Positions 1-8,704 of a stretch of 64,000 nucleotides of DNA are shown here, one piece after another (the first letter of the stretch is position 1; every line of letters starts with the position of its first letter). Below the pieces are notes generated by a model. That model ran no database searches. It saw only the letters and a list, made by a program, of their open reading frames with translations, and was not told the origin of the DNA. The stretch comes from Pseudoalteromonas rubra (GTDB lineage: Bacteria > Pseudomonadota > Gammaproteobacteria > Enterobacterales > Alteromonadaceae). Location of the stretch: NCBI RefSeq assembly GCF_000238295.3, contig NZ_AHCD03000040.1:1-64000 (forward strand), read 5' to 3'. The translations under genes were made by a program, and so were the position numbers.

Positions 1-810
1 GGATCTTCCGGTTCAGCGTCAGTCTCTGCAGGCTCTGCGTCTGCTTGTTGCTCTGTCTCTTTGGCGGCTTTCTTGGCCTTGGCGCGGGCAATGGCAGCTG
101 CGACGGCGGCTTTGCGCGGATCCTCCGGCTCAGCGTCAGTCTCTGCAGGCTCTGCGTCTGCTTGTTGCTCTGTCTCTTTGGCGGCTTTCTTGGCCTTGGC
201 GCGGGCAATGGCAGCTGCGACGGCGGCTTTGCGCGGATCTTCCGGTTCAGCGTCAGTCTCTGCAGGCTCTGCGTCTGCTTGTTGCTCGGCCTCTTTGGCG
301 GCTTTCTTCGCCTTAGCGCGGGCAATGGCAGCTGCAACAGCGGCCTTGCGAGGATCTTCCGGTTCAGCGTCAGTCTCTGTAGGCTCTGCGTCTGCTTGTT
401 GCTCGGCCTCTTTGGCGGCTTTCTTCGCCTTAGCACGGGCAATGGCAGCTGCAACGGCGGCCTTGCGCGGATCTTCCGGTTCAGAGTCAGTCTCTGCGTT
501 TGCTTGTTGCTCTGTCTCTTTGGCGGCTTTCTTGGCCTTGGCGCGGGCAATGGCAGCTGCGACGGCGGCTTTGCGCGGATCCTCCGGCTCAGCGTCAGTC
601 TCTGCAGGCTCTGCGTCTGCTTGTTGCTCTGTCTCTTTGGCGGCTTTCTTCGCCTTAGCACGGGCAATGGCAGCTGCAACGGCGGCTTTGCGCGGATCGC
701 TGTCTGCCTCGTCGCTTTGTTGTTGCGCTGGCTGATCATCCTGTTGCGCCGCTTTTTTGGCTTTAGCACGTGCTATTGCGGCAGCGACAGCTGCTTTACG
801 CGGGTCGTCG
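1..810 (-). repeat. Tandem 117-bp (39-codon) repeats inside rnfC
   Basis: The motif GGATC(T/C)TCCGG recurs at 1, 118, 235, 352, 469, 577 and (diverged) 694, i.e. a 117-bp period with one 108-bp unit that lacks three codons. Each unit encodes a DPRKAAVAAAIARAKAKKAA block followed by an acidic Glu/Asp/Pro-rich linker. Units between 1 and about 694 are nearly identical; those from about 694 to 1120 are degenerate. The array continues past the left edge. The period is a multiple of three, so copy-number change keeps the frame. Confidence 0.9.
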
Positions 811-2612
811 GTTGCTGTTTGCGGTTCAGCTGTTTCATTTTGTTGGGCCGCTTTCTTGGCCTTGGCGCGTGCTATCGCGGCAGCAACGGCGTCTTTGCGC
901 GATCCTTCTCCACCGGCATGCATCTCAGGTGAAGCCTGGGCGTCTTTGTCTGCTTTATACTGGCGCGCTTTTTCTTTTCGTTTAGCGCGCTCCAGCGCGA
1001 CCTCTGAATTGTCTGGTTCCAGTGTGCCATCGGCGGCTTTTTTAGCCTTTGCTCTTTCGATGGCGGCCTGCACTGCCGACTGACTGTCTTTTTTCTGTTT
1101 AACGCGTTCCATTGCCGCACTGACTTTGTCTTGTTGCTCGGCATTGCGAGGGGTGCTGCGTGCTGGCCGTTTATGACGATTCTGGCGCTCTTCTTGATCG
1201 CGTTCGAGTCGCTCTTTACGTGCCTCAAAGCGTTCTTTAGCCCGCTCAGCCTTTACTTTTTCGAGCTTCTGTTCGCGGATTTCGGCTTTGGCTACGCGAT
1301 AATATTGTACCAGTGGAATTTCACTTGGGCAGACATAGGCACAGGCACCACATTCGATACAGTCGAACAGGTTATGCTCTTCGAGTTTGTCGTACTCTTT
1401 ACCTTTGGCAAACCATTGTAACTGCTGTGGCAGCAGCGTTTGTGGGCAGGCGTCGGCACAGGCACTACAGCGAATACAAGCTTGCTCGGGGCCGGCAACA
1501 GCCAGCTCCTGGTTATCCGGAGCCAGAATACAGTTGGTGGTTTTTACCACCGGGATCCGTACCGTTGGCAGAGTAAAGCCCATCATAGGTCCACCCATGA
1601 TGACGCGTTGGTCAGTAACGGGTTCAAAGCCCTGGCAGGTAAGTAAGTGCTTAATTTCAGTGCCCAGCAAGGCCCAGACATTTTGTGGTGTCTGGATGGT
1701 GTTACCGGTTATGGTCACCACACGTTCAATCAGAGGTTTGCCTTTAGACACGGCTTCGCTAACAGCGAACAAAGTGCCGACATTCTGCACCAGAACACCG
1801 ACATCTGCTGGGATCCCGCCACTGGGGACTTCTTTCGAAGTAAGCACTTGTATTAGCTGCTTTTCACCACCCGAGGGGTATTTGACGGGCAGGCTGCGGA
1901 TGAGAATCTTACTGTTATGTGCCGCAGCGGCTGTCATGGCCTCAATGGCTTCGGGTTTATTGGTTTCGATACCCACCAGGACATATTCAGGATTAAGCAG
2001 ATGCTGCATAATCTCGATGCCCTGCACAATTTGCTCGGCATGTTCGCGCATCAACAGATCATCTGCAGTGATATACGGCTCACATTCCACGCCATTGACC
2101 ACTAAAAACTCGATGGGCTTATGCTTAGCGCTGTCGGCCTTTACATAGGTTGGGAAACCGGCACCACCCATTCCGGCAATACCGGCATGATGAATAATGT
2201 CGATCAAGGCCTGATTGTCTAACTGCTTATAGTCTGCCACCGGGTTAAGCTTACACCAGCGGTCCTCGCCATCTGGGGTGAGGACGATACTTAGCTCAGG
2301 TAGCGCAGAAGGGTGCGCAGAAGGCATTGGCTTGATATCACTGATCACACCGGACGTCGGGGCATGTACCGGTAATGACCAGTTTGCGCCCGGGCGGGTT
2401 AATGCCTGGCCTTTATGTACGGTATCTCCCTTATTGACCAGCAGCTGGCCGTTGGCACCTATGTGTTGCTTCAGGGGGAGCACCAGATAATCGGGCAGGG
2501 GAATACGACCAATACTCGCCTGGTTTGACACAGATTTTTGCTCCGGTGGATGAATACCACCGGGAAACTGCCACAATTTACCGTGTTCAATTTGTTCAAG
2601 TAAAGTTTCCAC
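1..2612 (-). CDS. rnfC: Rnf/Rsx electron-transport complex subunit C, partial (C-terminus off the left edge)
   Basis: Peripheral NADH/ferredoxin-side subunit of the membrane Rnf complex, which couples NADH-ferredoxin electron transfer to ion movement or keeps SoxR reduced. Reading leftward from a GTG at 2610-2612, the frame is open to base 1. The N-terminus (VETLLEQIEHGKLWQFPGG) is typical of RnfC. Two ferredoxin-type clusters are visible: CIRCSACADACP near 1440-1480 and CIECGACAYVCP near 1325-1360. After the second cluster comes a long Lys/Ala/Glu-rich tail built of 39-residue repeats, as in many gammaproteobacterial RnfC proteins. The start lies 9 bases beyond the rnfB stop, so rnfA-rnfB-rnfC form one operon. 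GTG is the only start that keeps the conserved N-terminus. At least 870 residues are encoded here; the true end is not in the window. Confidence 0.93.
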   Translation of the reverse strand, partial: METLLEQIEHGKLWQFPGGIHPPEQKSVSNQASIGRIPLPDYLVLPLKQHIGANGQLLVNKGDTVHKGQALTRPGANWSLPVHAPTSGVISDIKPMPSAHPSALPELSIVLTPDGEDRWCKLNPVADYKQLDNQALIDIIHHAGIAGMGGAGFPTYVKADSAKHKPIEFLVVNGVECEPYITADDLLMREHAEQIVQGIEIMQHLLNPEYVLVGIETNKPEAIEAMTAAAAHNSKILIRSLPVKYPSGGEKQLIQVLTSKEVPSGGIPADVGVLVQNVGTLFAVSEAVSKGKPLIERVVTITGNTIQTPQNVWALLGTEIKHLLTCQGFEPVTDQRVIMGGPMMGFTLPTVRIPVVKTTNCILAPDNQELAVAGPEQACIRCSACADACPQTLLPQQLQWFAKGKEYDKLEEHNLFDCIECGACAYVCPSEIPLVQYYRVAKAEIREQKLEKVKAERAKERFEARKERLERDQEERQNRHKRPARSTPRNAEQQDKVSAAMERVKQKKDSQSAVQAAIERAKAKKAADGTLEPDNSEVALERAKRKEKARQYKADKDAQASPEMHAGGEGSRKDAVAAAIARAKAKKAAQQNETAEPQTATDDPRKAAVAAAIARAKAKKAAQQDDQPAQQQSDEADSDPRKAAVAAAIARAKAKKAAKETEQQADAEPAETDAEPEDPRKAAVAAAIARAKAKKAAKETEQQANAETDSEPEDPRKAAVAAAIARAKAKKAAKEAEQQADAEPTETDAEPEDPRKAAVAAAIARAKAKKAAKEAEQQADAEPAETDAEPEDPRKAAVAAAIARAKAKKAAKETEQQADAEPAETDAEPEDPRKAAVAAAIARAKAKKAAKETEQQADAEPAETDAEPED

Positions 2613-2621
2613 TTAACCCTC

Positions 2622-3179
2622 TTAGTCGATTTGCTTTACAGGAATAGCATCTATCTGCCATTTCCAGGTTTGTACGGTTTGTGCCACCGGGATCATATCA
2701 ATACAATCGACAGGGCAGGGGTCAACACACAGGTCACAGCCGGTACATTCATCGGCAATGACAGTGTGCATCTGGCGAGTCGCACCAACAATGGCATCAA
2801 CCGGGCAGGCCTGAATACATTTCGTGCAGCCAATGCATTCATCTTCGCGTATATAGGCGACTTTTTTAATGGGCTCTGCCTCTTCACCACCTGCCAGCGG
2901 TTTGGCTTCAACCCCCATTAAGTCGGCGAGTTTTTTGACCGTCGCTTCACCACCCGGTGGGCATTTATTGACGTCGTCACCGTTAGCAATGGCTTCTGCA
3001 TAAGGACGACACCCCGGATAGCCACATTGACCACATTGTGTTTGGGGTAGAATGGCATCTACTTGGTCAACAATGGGGTTGCTTTCAACCCGATACTTTA
3101 CGGCTGCGTAGCCGAGAATAAGGCCAAATACCAGCGCCAGCGCGCCGATGGCGATAAGTGCGTAAAAAAATAGTGTCAT
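2622..3179 (-). CDS. rnfB: Rnf/Rsx complex iron-sulfur subunit B
   Basis: 185-residue ferredoxin-like subunit that passes electrons within the Rnf complex on the cytoplasmic face of the inner membrane. One N-terminal transmembrane segment (about residues 4-24) anchors it. The Cys-rich motif CGQCGYPGC (about residues 49-57) carries the first 4Fe-4S cluster, and two classical ferredoxin motifs follow (CIGCTKCIQACP and CTGCDLCVDPCP, about residues 115-160). Its ATG start at 3179 is one base from the rnfA stop, and its stop is 9 bases before the rnfC start, a tight operon order A-B-C. Length and motif order are normal for the family. Confidence 0.96.
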   Translation of the reverse strand: MTLFFYALIAIGALALVFGLILGYAAVKYRVESNPIVDQVDAILPQTQCGQCGYPGCRPYAEAIANGDDVNKCPPGGEATVKKLADLMGVEAKPLAGGEEAEPIKKVAYIREDECIGCTKCIQACPVDAIVGATRQMHTVIADECTGCDLCVDPCPVDCIDMIPVAQTVQTWKWQIDAIPVKQID

Positions 3180-3180
3180 C

Positions 3181-3762
3181 TCAGAACTTCACCAATCCAG
3201 AAAAACCCATAAAGGCCAGTGACATCAGTCCGGCAGTGATCATGGCTATCGATGCGCCTTTAAATGGTGCGGGCACATCTGCGACTGCCAGGCGTTCTCG
3301 TAACGCGGCAAATAAAACCAGCACTAATGAAAAGCCCACAGCGGCACCGAAACCGTACACTGCGGAGCCGATAAATGTGTGGTCATTTTTGATGTTAAGT
3401 AGTGCGACCCCTAATACTGCGCAGTTGGTGGTGATCAGAGGTAAAAAGATACCAAGCAATCGGTACAAAGTTGGGCTGGTCTTGCGAACGACCATCTCTG
3501 TGAATTGCACTACTACAGCAATCACTAAAATAAAGCTCATTGTGCGCAGGAAGGTAAGATCCAGGGGAAGCAAAATGTACTGATTAACCAGATAACTTGT
3601 GACGGATGCCAGTGTCAGTACAAAGGTTGTCGCAAGTGACATGCCGATGGCAGTCTCCAGTTTGCCCGACACACCCATAAATGGGCATAAACCCAGGAAT
3701 TGCACCAATACAAAGTTATTTACCAACACTGTGCCAATAAGCAACAGAATATACTCTGTCAT
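3181..3762 (-). CDS. rnfA: Rnf/Rsx complex integral membrane subunit A
   Basis: 193-residue polytopic inner-membrane protein beginning MTEYILLLIGTVLVNNFVL, the conserved RnfA start. About six hydrophobic segments fill the protein. RnfA and RnfE are the paired membrane subunits through which electrons and ions are thought to cross. It is first in the leftward operon; an AGGGG ribosome-binding site lies just upstream of the ATG at 3762. The 170 bases to the next gene presumably hold the operon promoter, but I could not place one with confidence. Confidence 0.96.
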   Translation of the reverse strand: MTEYILLLIGTVLVNNFVLVQFLGLCPFMGVSGKLETAIGMSLATTFVLTLASVTSYLVNQYILLPLDLTFLRTMSFILVIAVVVQFTEMVVRKTSPTLYRLLGIFLPLITTNCAVLGVALLNIKNDHTFIGSAVYGFGAAVGFSLVLVLFAALRERLAVADVPAPFKGASIAMITAGLMSLAFMGFSGLVKF

Positions 3763-3934
3763 GCTTGCCCCTTAGTGTGAATGAATTTACAGAGAACCAG
3801 AATAGACTGAGAATTCTAACAATTTCGGGCCAGAGATCACAGTATTTAGCCAGGTGAGAGGAGGGAAAGTTTGTTAAAAATGGCTATTAAAGTTGACAAT
3901 AGGGCAATAAACTTGCCCTGTTGTCATCAGAGTG

Positions 3935-5878
3935 TCAAACTTCTTTTGGCTTTTCGATGTAGTAGCCCTGAACACCGTCAAGGCATAAGGTCTCAACAAT
4001 GTGCTTTTCTTCCTGGCTTTCGACCCCTTCGGCAAACACACTGACTCCAATGCGATGCGCAAGGTCGACCATCAGACGCATGAAGTACTGGTTATTTTTA
4101 TCTTCTTCCAGGCCGCGGGTGTAGCTCGCATCCATCTTAATAAAGTCAGGTTTCAGGTCGCGGAAGAACTTAAAGGAGGTGAGCCCAACACCGAAACGTT
4201 CAACTGTGATACGGGCACCAACCCGGTGTACCATATCGATAAAGCGTTTACTGGCTTTAATATTCTGTTGCAAGCCAAATTCGCTGACTTCAAAAATAAG
4301 CTTAGATGCCAGGTTGGCTTCTTTTAACAGCCGGCGCTCAAGCCAGATAACAAACTGATCACTGTGGGCACTGGATGCTGTGACATTGATACCGAAGAAC
4401 TTTTCATTGAAATTGCGAGATTTAATCATCTCAATCGAGGTATCAATGATGAGCTGATCAATTTCTACAGCCATTTCTAACTTTTCTGCCATCGCCAGGA
4501 AAGACGCGGTAGGCAGCATTTGCCCATCCTCGGTTTTAAAGCGTGCCTGTATTTCGGCATACGCTTTAACATTTTTTCCGATCGGCATGATGTTTTGCAT
4601 CATCAGCATAACCCGACGGCTTTCAATGACTTCGCGGATAACGCGTCGCCAGTTTTGATTACCAAATCCGGCACCAACATTATTAACCAGGTCCGTTTCT
4701 CGCTGCAGGTGCCAGGCATTGGCTTGCTTGCTCTGTGCCATACTCATGGCGTTATCCACAACAGATAGTAATTCACCTAACGGCTTACCTGATTCGTAAG
4801 GCACAATACCTGTGTTGGCAACGGAGCTTAATTCCTGGTTTTGCTGATACTGAGTAAATCTGGCTTGCAGGGTTTCGCCAAAACGTTCGGCTTCTTTCGA
4901 CGGAATATTCGGTAAAATAACGGCAAAGTCGGAGCTGTTGAGGCGGAACACCTGACTGCCCGTGTAGGTACCACTAACATGCTTAACAATGTCAGCAATC
5001 CCTTTAATATATAAATCGCCTTTTTGATAACCCCGGGTCTGGTTAATCATTTGCAGCTCGCTACAACGCACCATGGCCAGTGAACCAAAGCTCTTATCGC
5101 TGGCAGATTCGATCTGGTGTTCGTAGTACTCAACAAACATATTACGGTTACCAAGACCGGTCACCACATCTTTATAGGCTTCTTGCTTGATTGTCTGGGC
5201 AGCTGATTTAATGTCTTCCTGTTTGCTCTTCAGAAAGTGAGCAAGCCGGTTGAATGAAGGGGCCAGCTCAGCGCCCAATTCAGCCACTTTATTAGTATTG
5301 AAATCCTGATCTATGCTTTCAGACACTTGGTTTTGGGTAATATAGATGTCAACCGCATCGGCAACGGTCATACTGACATTACGATTTAGCTTGCGATAAA
5401 TGGTCTTCATATAAAAGATAGGGAAAAAGGCCATCAGAGCTGAGATAATGATCATAAAAATCATAGCTTGTTGCAGCAATTCTGCCTGACTCTCTACATT
5501 GATCAGGAATTCTATTTTAATGTCTTTACTCTTATTGACCGCAAATTGTGGCCGGATAGAGTTCATAGTATCTGCGATGATACCTGCCAGTACTGGCATT
5601 TCACTCTGAGTATTGATATTCAAAACGGTTTGTCCGGCAAAATCGCGGACAATAAAAGAAGAAAATACGTTGCCACTGCCTAAAGATAAGCGTATGTGCT
5701 CAGGCGTGACATCCGCCATGGTTTTTTCCTGAATATAGTTACTCACCATGCTTTGTGCATTTTGCTGGGCTCTGCTGACGGCGTTATCAAAGCTGCTTGC
5801 GATCAAGAAGCTACCAAGCGCAGAAAAAACAATCCAGGAAATGAGCTGGAGAAATATGAGTTTTTTAAAACCTGCCAT
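3935..5878 (-). CDS. LapD-like membrane protein with degenerate GGDEF and EAL domains
   Basis: 647 residues, the usual size of LapD. Order: transmembrane segment at about 8-28, a periplasmic domain to about 130, a second transmembrane segment at about 135-158, a HAMP-like linker, then GGDEF-like and EAL-like domains. The GGDEF signature is replaced by LNSSDFA and the EAL signature by AYAEIQARF, so neither synthesis nor hydrolysis of cyclic-di-GMP is expected. LapD proteins bind the nucleotide through the dead EAL domain and, across the membrane, sequester the adhesin protease LapG. No lapG gene is adjacent, so the partner is unknown; a CsrD-like role is the main alternative. It is monocistronic and leftward, 172 bases upstream of rnfA on the same strand. 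Confidence 0.72.
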   Translation of the reverse strand: MAGFKKLIFLQLISWIVFSALGSFLIASSFDNAVSRAQQNAQSMVSNYIQEKTMADVTPEHIRLSLGSGNVFSSFIVRDFAGQTVLNINTQSEMPVLAGIIADTMNSIRPQFAVNKSKDIKIEFLINVESQAELLQQAMIFMIIISALMAFFPIFYMKTIYRKLNRNVSMTVADAVDIYITQNQVSESIDQDFNTNKVAELGAELAPSFNRLAHFLKSKQEDIKSAAQTIKQEAYKDVVTGLGNRNMFVEYYEHQIESASDKSFGSLAMVRCSELQMINQTRGYQKGDLYIKGIADIVKHVSGTYTGSQVFRLNSSDFAVILPNIPSKEAERFGETLQARFTQYQQNQELSSVANTGIVPYESGKPLGELLSVVDNAMSMAQSKQANAWHLQRETDLVNNVGAGFGNQNWRRVIREVIESRRVMLMMQNIMPIGKNVKAYAEIQARFKTEDGQMLPTASFLAMAEKLEMAVEIDQLIIDTSIEMIKSRNFNEKFFGINVTASSAHSDQFVIWLERRLLKEANLASKLIFEVSEFGLQQNIKASKRFIDMVHRVGARITVERFGVGLTSFKFFRDLKPDFIKMDASYTRGLEEDKNNQYFMRLMVDLAHRIGVSVFAEGVESQEEKHIVETLCLDGVQGYYIEKPKEV

Positions 5879-6073
5879 TGTTATTCATCTACCTGAAATT
5901 GGGATTAAATTCCATTCGTCGACTGACTTGCATCAGCAGCTTTTTTGAGGAGTGAAATAGCCGCCTAGAATGCCTGTAGGGTAGAGCATTCATTAGAAAA
6001 AGTCTAATATATTCGAACAATTGCCAAAAAGATGTAAAAGAAAAATAAGAACAATTAGAAGAGAGTAGTAGGT

Positions 6074-6150
6074 TGGCTCCCCCTCCCCGACTCGAACGGG
6101 GGACCTGCGGATTAACAGTCCGTCGCTCTAACCAACTGAGCTAAGGGGGA
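6074..6150 (-). tRNA. tRNA-Asn(GTT), array copy 11 (promoter-distal)
   Basis: 77-nt cloverleaf on the minus strand with encoded CCA. Anticodon GTT sits in the loop CTGTTAA, and the acceptor stem is TCCCCCT paired to AGGGGGA. Last of eleven in the direction of transcription. Confidence 0.97.
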
Positions 6151-6169
6151 ATCGTTTACATTGAAAGAT

Positions 6170-6246
6170 TGGCTCCCCCTCCCCGACTCGAACGGGGGAC
6201 CTGCGGATTAACAGTCCGTCGCTCTAACCAACTGAGCTAAGGGGGA
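6170..6246 (-). tRNA. tRNA-Asn(GTT), array copy 10
   Basis: Same 77-nt sequence as the neighbouring copies, separated by a 19-bp spacer (96-bp period). Confidence 0.97.
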
Positions 6247-6265
6247 ATCGTTTACATTGAAAGAT

Positions 6266-6342
6266 TGGCTCCCCCTCCCCGACTCGAACGGGGGACCTGC
6301 GGATTAACAGTCCGTCGCTCTAACCAACTGAGCTAAGGGGGA
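6266..6342 (-). tRNA. tRNA-Asn(GTT), array copy 9
   Basis: 77-nt tRNA-Asn, anticodon GTT, CCA encoded; 96-bp period unit. Confidence 0.97.
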
Positions 6343-6361
6343 ATCGTTTACATTGAAAGAT

Positions 6362-6438
6362 TGGCTCCCCCTCCCCGACTCGAACGGGGGACCTGCGGAT
6401 TAACAGTCCGTCGCTCTAACCAACTGAGCTAAGGGGGA
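6362..6438 (-). tRNA. tRNA-Asn(GTT), array copy 8
   Basis: 77-nt tRNA-Asn, anticodon GTT, CCA encoded; 96-bp period unit. Confidence 0.97.
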
Positions 6439-6457
6439 ATCGTTTACATTGAAAGAT

Positions 6458-6534
6458 TGGCTCCCCCTCCCCGACTCGAACGGGGGACCTGCGGATTAAC
6501 AGTCCGTCGCTCTAACCAACTGAGCTAAGGGGGA
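6458..6534 (-). tRNA. tRNA-Asn(GTT), array copy 7
   Basis: 77-nt tRNA-Asn, anticodon GTT, CCA encoded; 96-bp period unit. Confidence 0.97.
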
Positions 6535-6553
6535 ATCGTTTACATTGAAAGAT

Positions 6554-6630
6554 TGGCTCCCCCTCCCCGACTCGAACGGGGGACCTGCGGATTAACAGTC
6601 CGTCGCTCTAACCAACTGAGCTAAGGGGGA
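6554..6630 (-). tRNA. tRNA-Asn(GTT), array copy 6
   Basis: 77-nt tRNA-Asn, anticodon GTT, CCA encoded; 96-bp period unit. Confidence 0.97.
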
Positions 6631-6649
6631 ATCGTTTACATTGAAAGAT

Positions 6650-6726
6650 TGGCTCCCCCTCCCCGACTCGAACGGGGGACCTGCGGATTAACAGTCCGTC
6701 GCTCTAACCAACTGAGCTAAGGGGGA
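6650..6726 (-). tRNA. tRNA-Asn(GTT), array copy 5
   Basis: 77-nt tRNA-Asn, anticodon GTT, CCA encoded; 96-bp period unit. Confidence 0.97.
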
Positions 6727-6745
6727 ATCGTTTACATTGAAAGAT

Positions 6746-6822
6746 TGGCTCCCCCTCCCCGACTCGAACGGGGGACCTGCGGATTAACAGTCCGTCGCTC
6801 TAACCAACTGAGCTAAGGGGGA
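6746..6822 (-). tRNA. tRNA-Asn(GTT), array copy 4
   Basis: 77-nt tRNA-Asn, anticodon GTT. The spacer on its right (6823-6844) differs from the standard 19-bp spacer, so this copy starts the homogeneous run. Confidence 0.97.
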
Positions 6823-6844
6823 ACAAATATGAACTTACTCTAAA

Positions 6845-6921
6845 TGGCTCCCCCTCCCCGACTCGAACGGGGGACCTGCGGATTAACAGTCCGTCGCTCT
6901 AACCAACTGAGCTAAGGGGGA
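6845..6921 (-). tRNA. tRNA-Asn(GTT), array copy 3
   Basis: 77-nt tRNA-Asn, anticodon GTT, flanked by unique spacers on both sides (6823-6844 and 6922-6955). The tRNA body is the same as the others. Confidence 0.97.
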
Positions 6922-6955
6922 ACTTCTAGAGTATAAACGATAGGCCAATAAAAAG

Positions 6956-7032
6956 TGGCTCCCCCTCCCCGACTCGAACGGGGGACCTGCGGATTAACAG
7001 TCCGTCGCTCTAACCAACTGAGCTAAGGGGGA
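6956..7032 (-). tRNA. tRNA-Asn(GTT), array copy 2
   Basis: 77-nt tRNA-Asn, anticodon GTT; joined to copy 1 by the standard 19-bp spacer and to copy 3 by a 34-bp unique spacer. Confidence 0.97.
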
Positions 7033-7051
7033 ATCGTTTACATTGAAAGAT

Positions 7052-7128
7052 TGGCTCCCCCTCCCCGACTCGAACGGGGGACCTGCGGATTAACAGTCCG
7101 TCGCTCTAACCAACTGAGCTAAGGGGGA
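7052..7128 (-). tRNA. tRNA-Asn(GTT), array copy 1 (promoter-proximal)
   Basis: 77-nt tRNA-Asn, anticodon GTT. First transcribed; its 5' end is 24 bases from the -10 box of the minus-strand promoter at 7152-7180. Confidence 0.97.
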
Positions 7129-7151
7129 AGCATGTCTCTCAACGGGGCGAA

Positions 7152-7180
7152 ATATTAATGACCGCTAGGCAAGGTGTCAA
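7152..7180 (-). promoter_or_regulatory. Promoter of the tRNA-Asn array
   Basis: On the minus strand: TTGACA (7175-7180), a 17-base spacer, TAATAT (7152-7157), then a G/C-rich discriminator containing CGCCCCG. A near-consensus -35 with this discriminator is typical of growth-rate-controlled stable-RNA promoters. An identical copy sits at 8698-8726 in the second duplication unit. Confidence 0.82.
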
Positions 7181-7391
7181 CAATAAAAATCATTGAATTG
7201 TAAAAAAGCAGTCCGTTCGCTGAATTAATGCGCGATTTACCCCTTTTTTAGCTGCCTGATAAGCTATCTTGATGGTATTAGCTGTAACTGTGGACGTCGA
7301 GCAGAGGATTCGGCCCAGTCACGAAATGTATAATTTTTGGTGTTTATGTCTTATTTTTGTTCGAAGAGAGTTTTTTTTACACTTTAGTTGG

Positions 7392-7755
7392 GATCAATAA
7401 TGCTTGCCTTGCGCGATCCGGGAAAGATCTCGGAAATGATCGAATAACAATCCAGTATAATTGGAATTTATTGCACAAAAATTACTCAATATATACAGAA
7501 TTATTGCATATAAATGTTGTGAAATATTAAAAGTTATTGTAAGTCAATGGTTTATGTTGGTTTTGCGTGTTTTGCCTCAAATTTGCAATATTCTAATATT
7601 GGTCTAATAGGCTGTGATCTTGCTCTGAATTGTGGCCTGATCCCCGCCTGGCAGTGATAGGATCATCGCATGTGTCACGATCCTTTGTCTGGATCGTAGG
7701 CTAGGCCTTTATTTTTAAAGGCTGCGATAAGTTATCCACGGAATCTGTGGATAAC
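7392..7755. promoter_or_regulatory. GATC-dense non-coding element with head-to-head DnaA boxes (DARS1/origin-like), copy A
   Basis: Nine GATC sites lie between 7392 and 7695, where about one per 256 bases is expected by chance. Next come two inverted DnaA boxes: TTATCCACG (7732-7740) and TGTGGATAA (7746-7754), forming an inverted repeat with perfect 9-base arms (GTTATCCAC / GTGGATAAC). A further inverted repeat, ACGATCC / GGATCGT, lies at 7677-7697. The surrounding 1.1 kb (7181-8266) is AT-rich and has no credible gene. In E. coli the DnaA-reactivating site DARS1 lies next to uvrB, and here uvrB is the second gene downstream. Function is inferred from motif content and synteny. Confidence 0.55.
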
Positions 7756-8266
7756 ATTGTTTATTAAACTTTAAAAAGTCTTACAAAGCCAGTTATTCCG
7801 GGGCATAGCGACGATGCAAGGGTTTTGGTGAAAAATATTTTGTTGTTATTATTCAATATCTTATTTAATTTGCACCAATCTGGAATGAGAAATGCACAAT
7901 ATGACGGATTTATTTCCTGCCAGCACCAACAATGTGCAAAAAGTAACCCGAATCAAGTTCTGATACGATAAAAAACCGACTTTTTCCTAAATATGTTTGA
8001 GTTGGAGTGAAATACCCCAATAAAACAATTTTATTGCCCTATCCGGGCGGGGTGAGCATCGTGGCATAACTTGTTTGCTGTGTTACGGGTTCGTGTATGG
8101 CCAATTTAGCACAAGCACATTGAGGCCCAGGCAAAATGCAATAAAGTGCGACATCTATATAGACAGGTTGTACGTATAGTATCTACCTATAAATGGCTGT
8201 TTAATTGAGTGCATCACAGAGGGTGATCCATTAGAATACCCGCTTCTACATGAGGTAAAGCAAACT

Positions 8267-8704
8267 ATGTCCGCAGTTCGTCAATCAAGTCCAGGTAGTG
8301 ATATTCTCAACGGGTCAATCGCCCTAACGCTCAGACGTATGACCGTCCCTATGATATTTGGCATGATCACTCTGATGAGTTTTAACTTAATTGATACCTT
8401 TTTCATTAGTTTGCTAGGTACTGAGCCGCTGGCAGCAGTCAGCTTTACTTTCCCTGTCACCTTTACTGTCATCAGTCTTGCAATCGGACTTGGTATTGGT
8501 ACCTCGGCGGTCATTGCTAAAGCTTTGGGCGCTAATAACATGGATGAAGCTAAGTTTGATGGGTTTGTCGCTTTATTAGTCTCCGCGGTGATGGTGGCTG
8601 TTTTGTCGGTCATAGGCTTCGTGTTGATTGAGCCTATATTCACGTTACTGGGCGCAAGTCCGCAAACCATGCCTTGCATGTCTCTCAACGGGGCGAAATA
8701 TTAA
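8267..8704 (+). pseudogene. Truncated MATE efflux gene (5' fragment)
   Basis: Identical to the first 136 codons of the intact MATE gene at 9813 (MSAVRQSSPGSDILNGSIAL...), then runs across the duplication junction at 8675/8676 into nine unrelated codons (CMSLNGAKY) and a stop. It keeps the start codon, the GAGG ribosome-binding site and the upstream region, so it could be expressed. It encodes only the first four or so of twelve membrane segments and should not make a working transporter. Confidence 0.9.

Larger units (their letters stand above)
6074..7128 (-). repeat. Tandem tRNA-Asn array, 11 genes
   Basis: Eight copies at exact 96-bp spacing (6074-6822), one isolated copy at 6845, and two more at 96-bp spacing from 6956. 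All tRNA bodies look identical by eye, and the homogeneous spacer reads ATCGTTTACATTGAAAGAT on the plus strand. Only three spacers differ from it or end the array, so most units arose by unequal exchange of a tRNA-plus-spacer block. Confidence 0.93.
7130..8675. repeat. 1546-bp tandem direct duplication, copy A
   Basis: Starts one base beyond the tRNA-Asn array and ends inside a MATE coding sequence. It contains the tRNA promoter, the non-coding GATC/DnaA-box stretch and 136 codons of a MATE gene. Copy B follows directly. Several stretches compared base by base are identical. The junction at 8675/8676 (ATGCCTT joined to GCATGTC) shows no clear microhomology. Confidence 0.93.

Noticed and set aside
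45..932. Long plus-strand frames (about 295 and 224 codons) with repeated Ala/Gly/Ser or Leu/Cys-rich sequence
   Set aside because: They are the opposite strand of the rnfC repeat array; the minus-strand frame has the ferredoxin motifs and operon context.
7130..8266. Main chromosomal origin (oriC)
   Set aside because: DnaA boxes and GATC sites are suggestive, but only two boxes are clear, there is no 13-mer-type unwinding array that I could define, and the usual neighbours are absent; a DARS-like role fits better.
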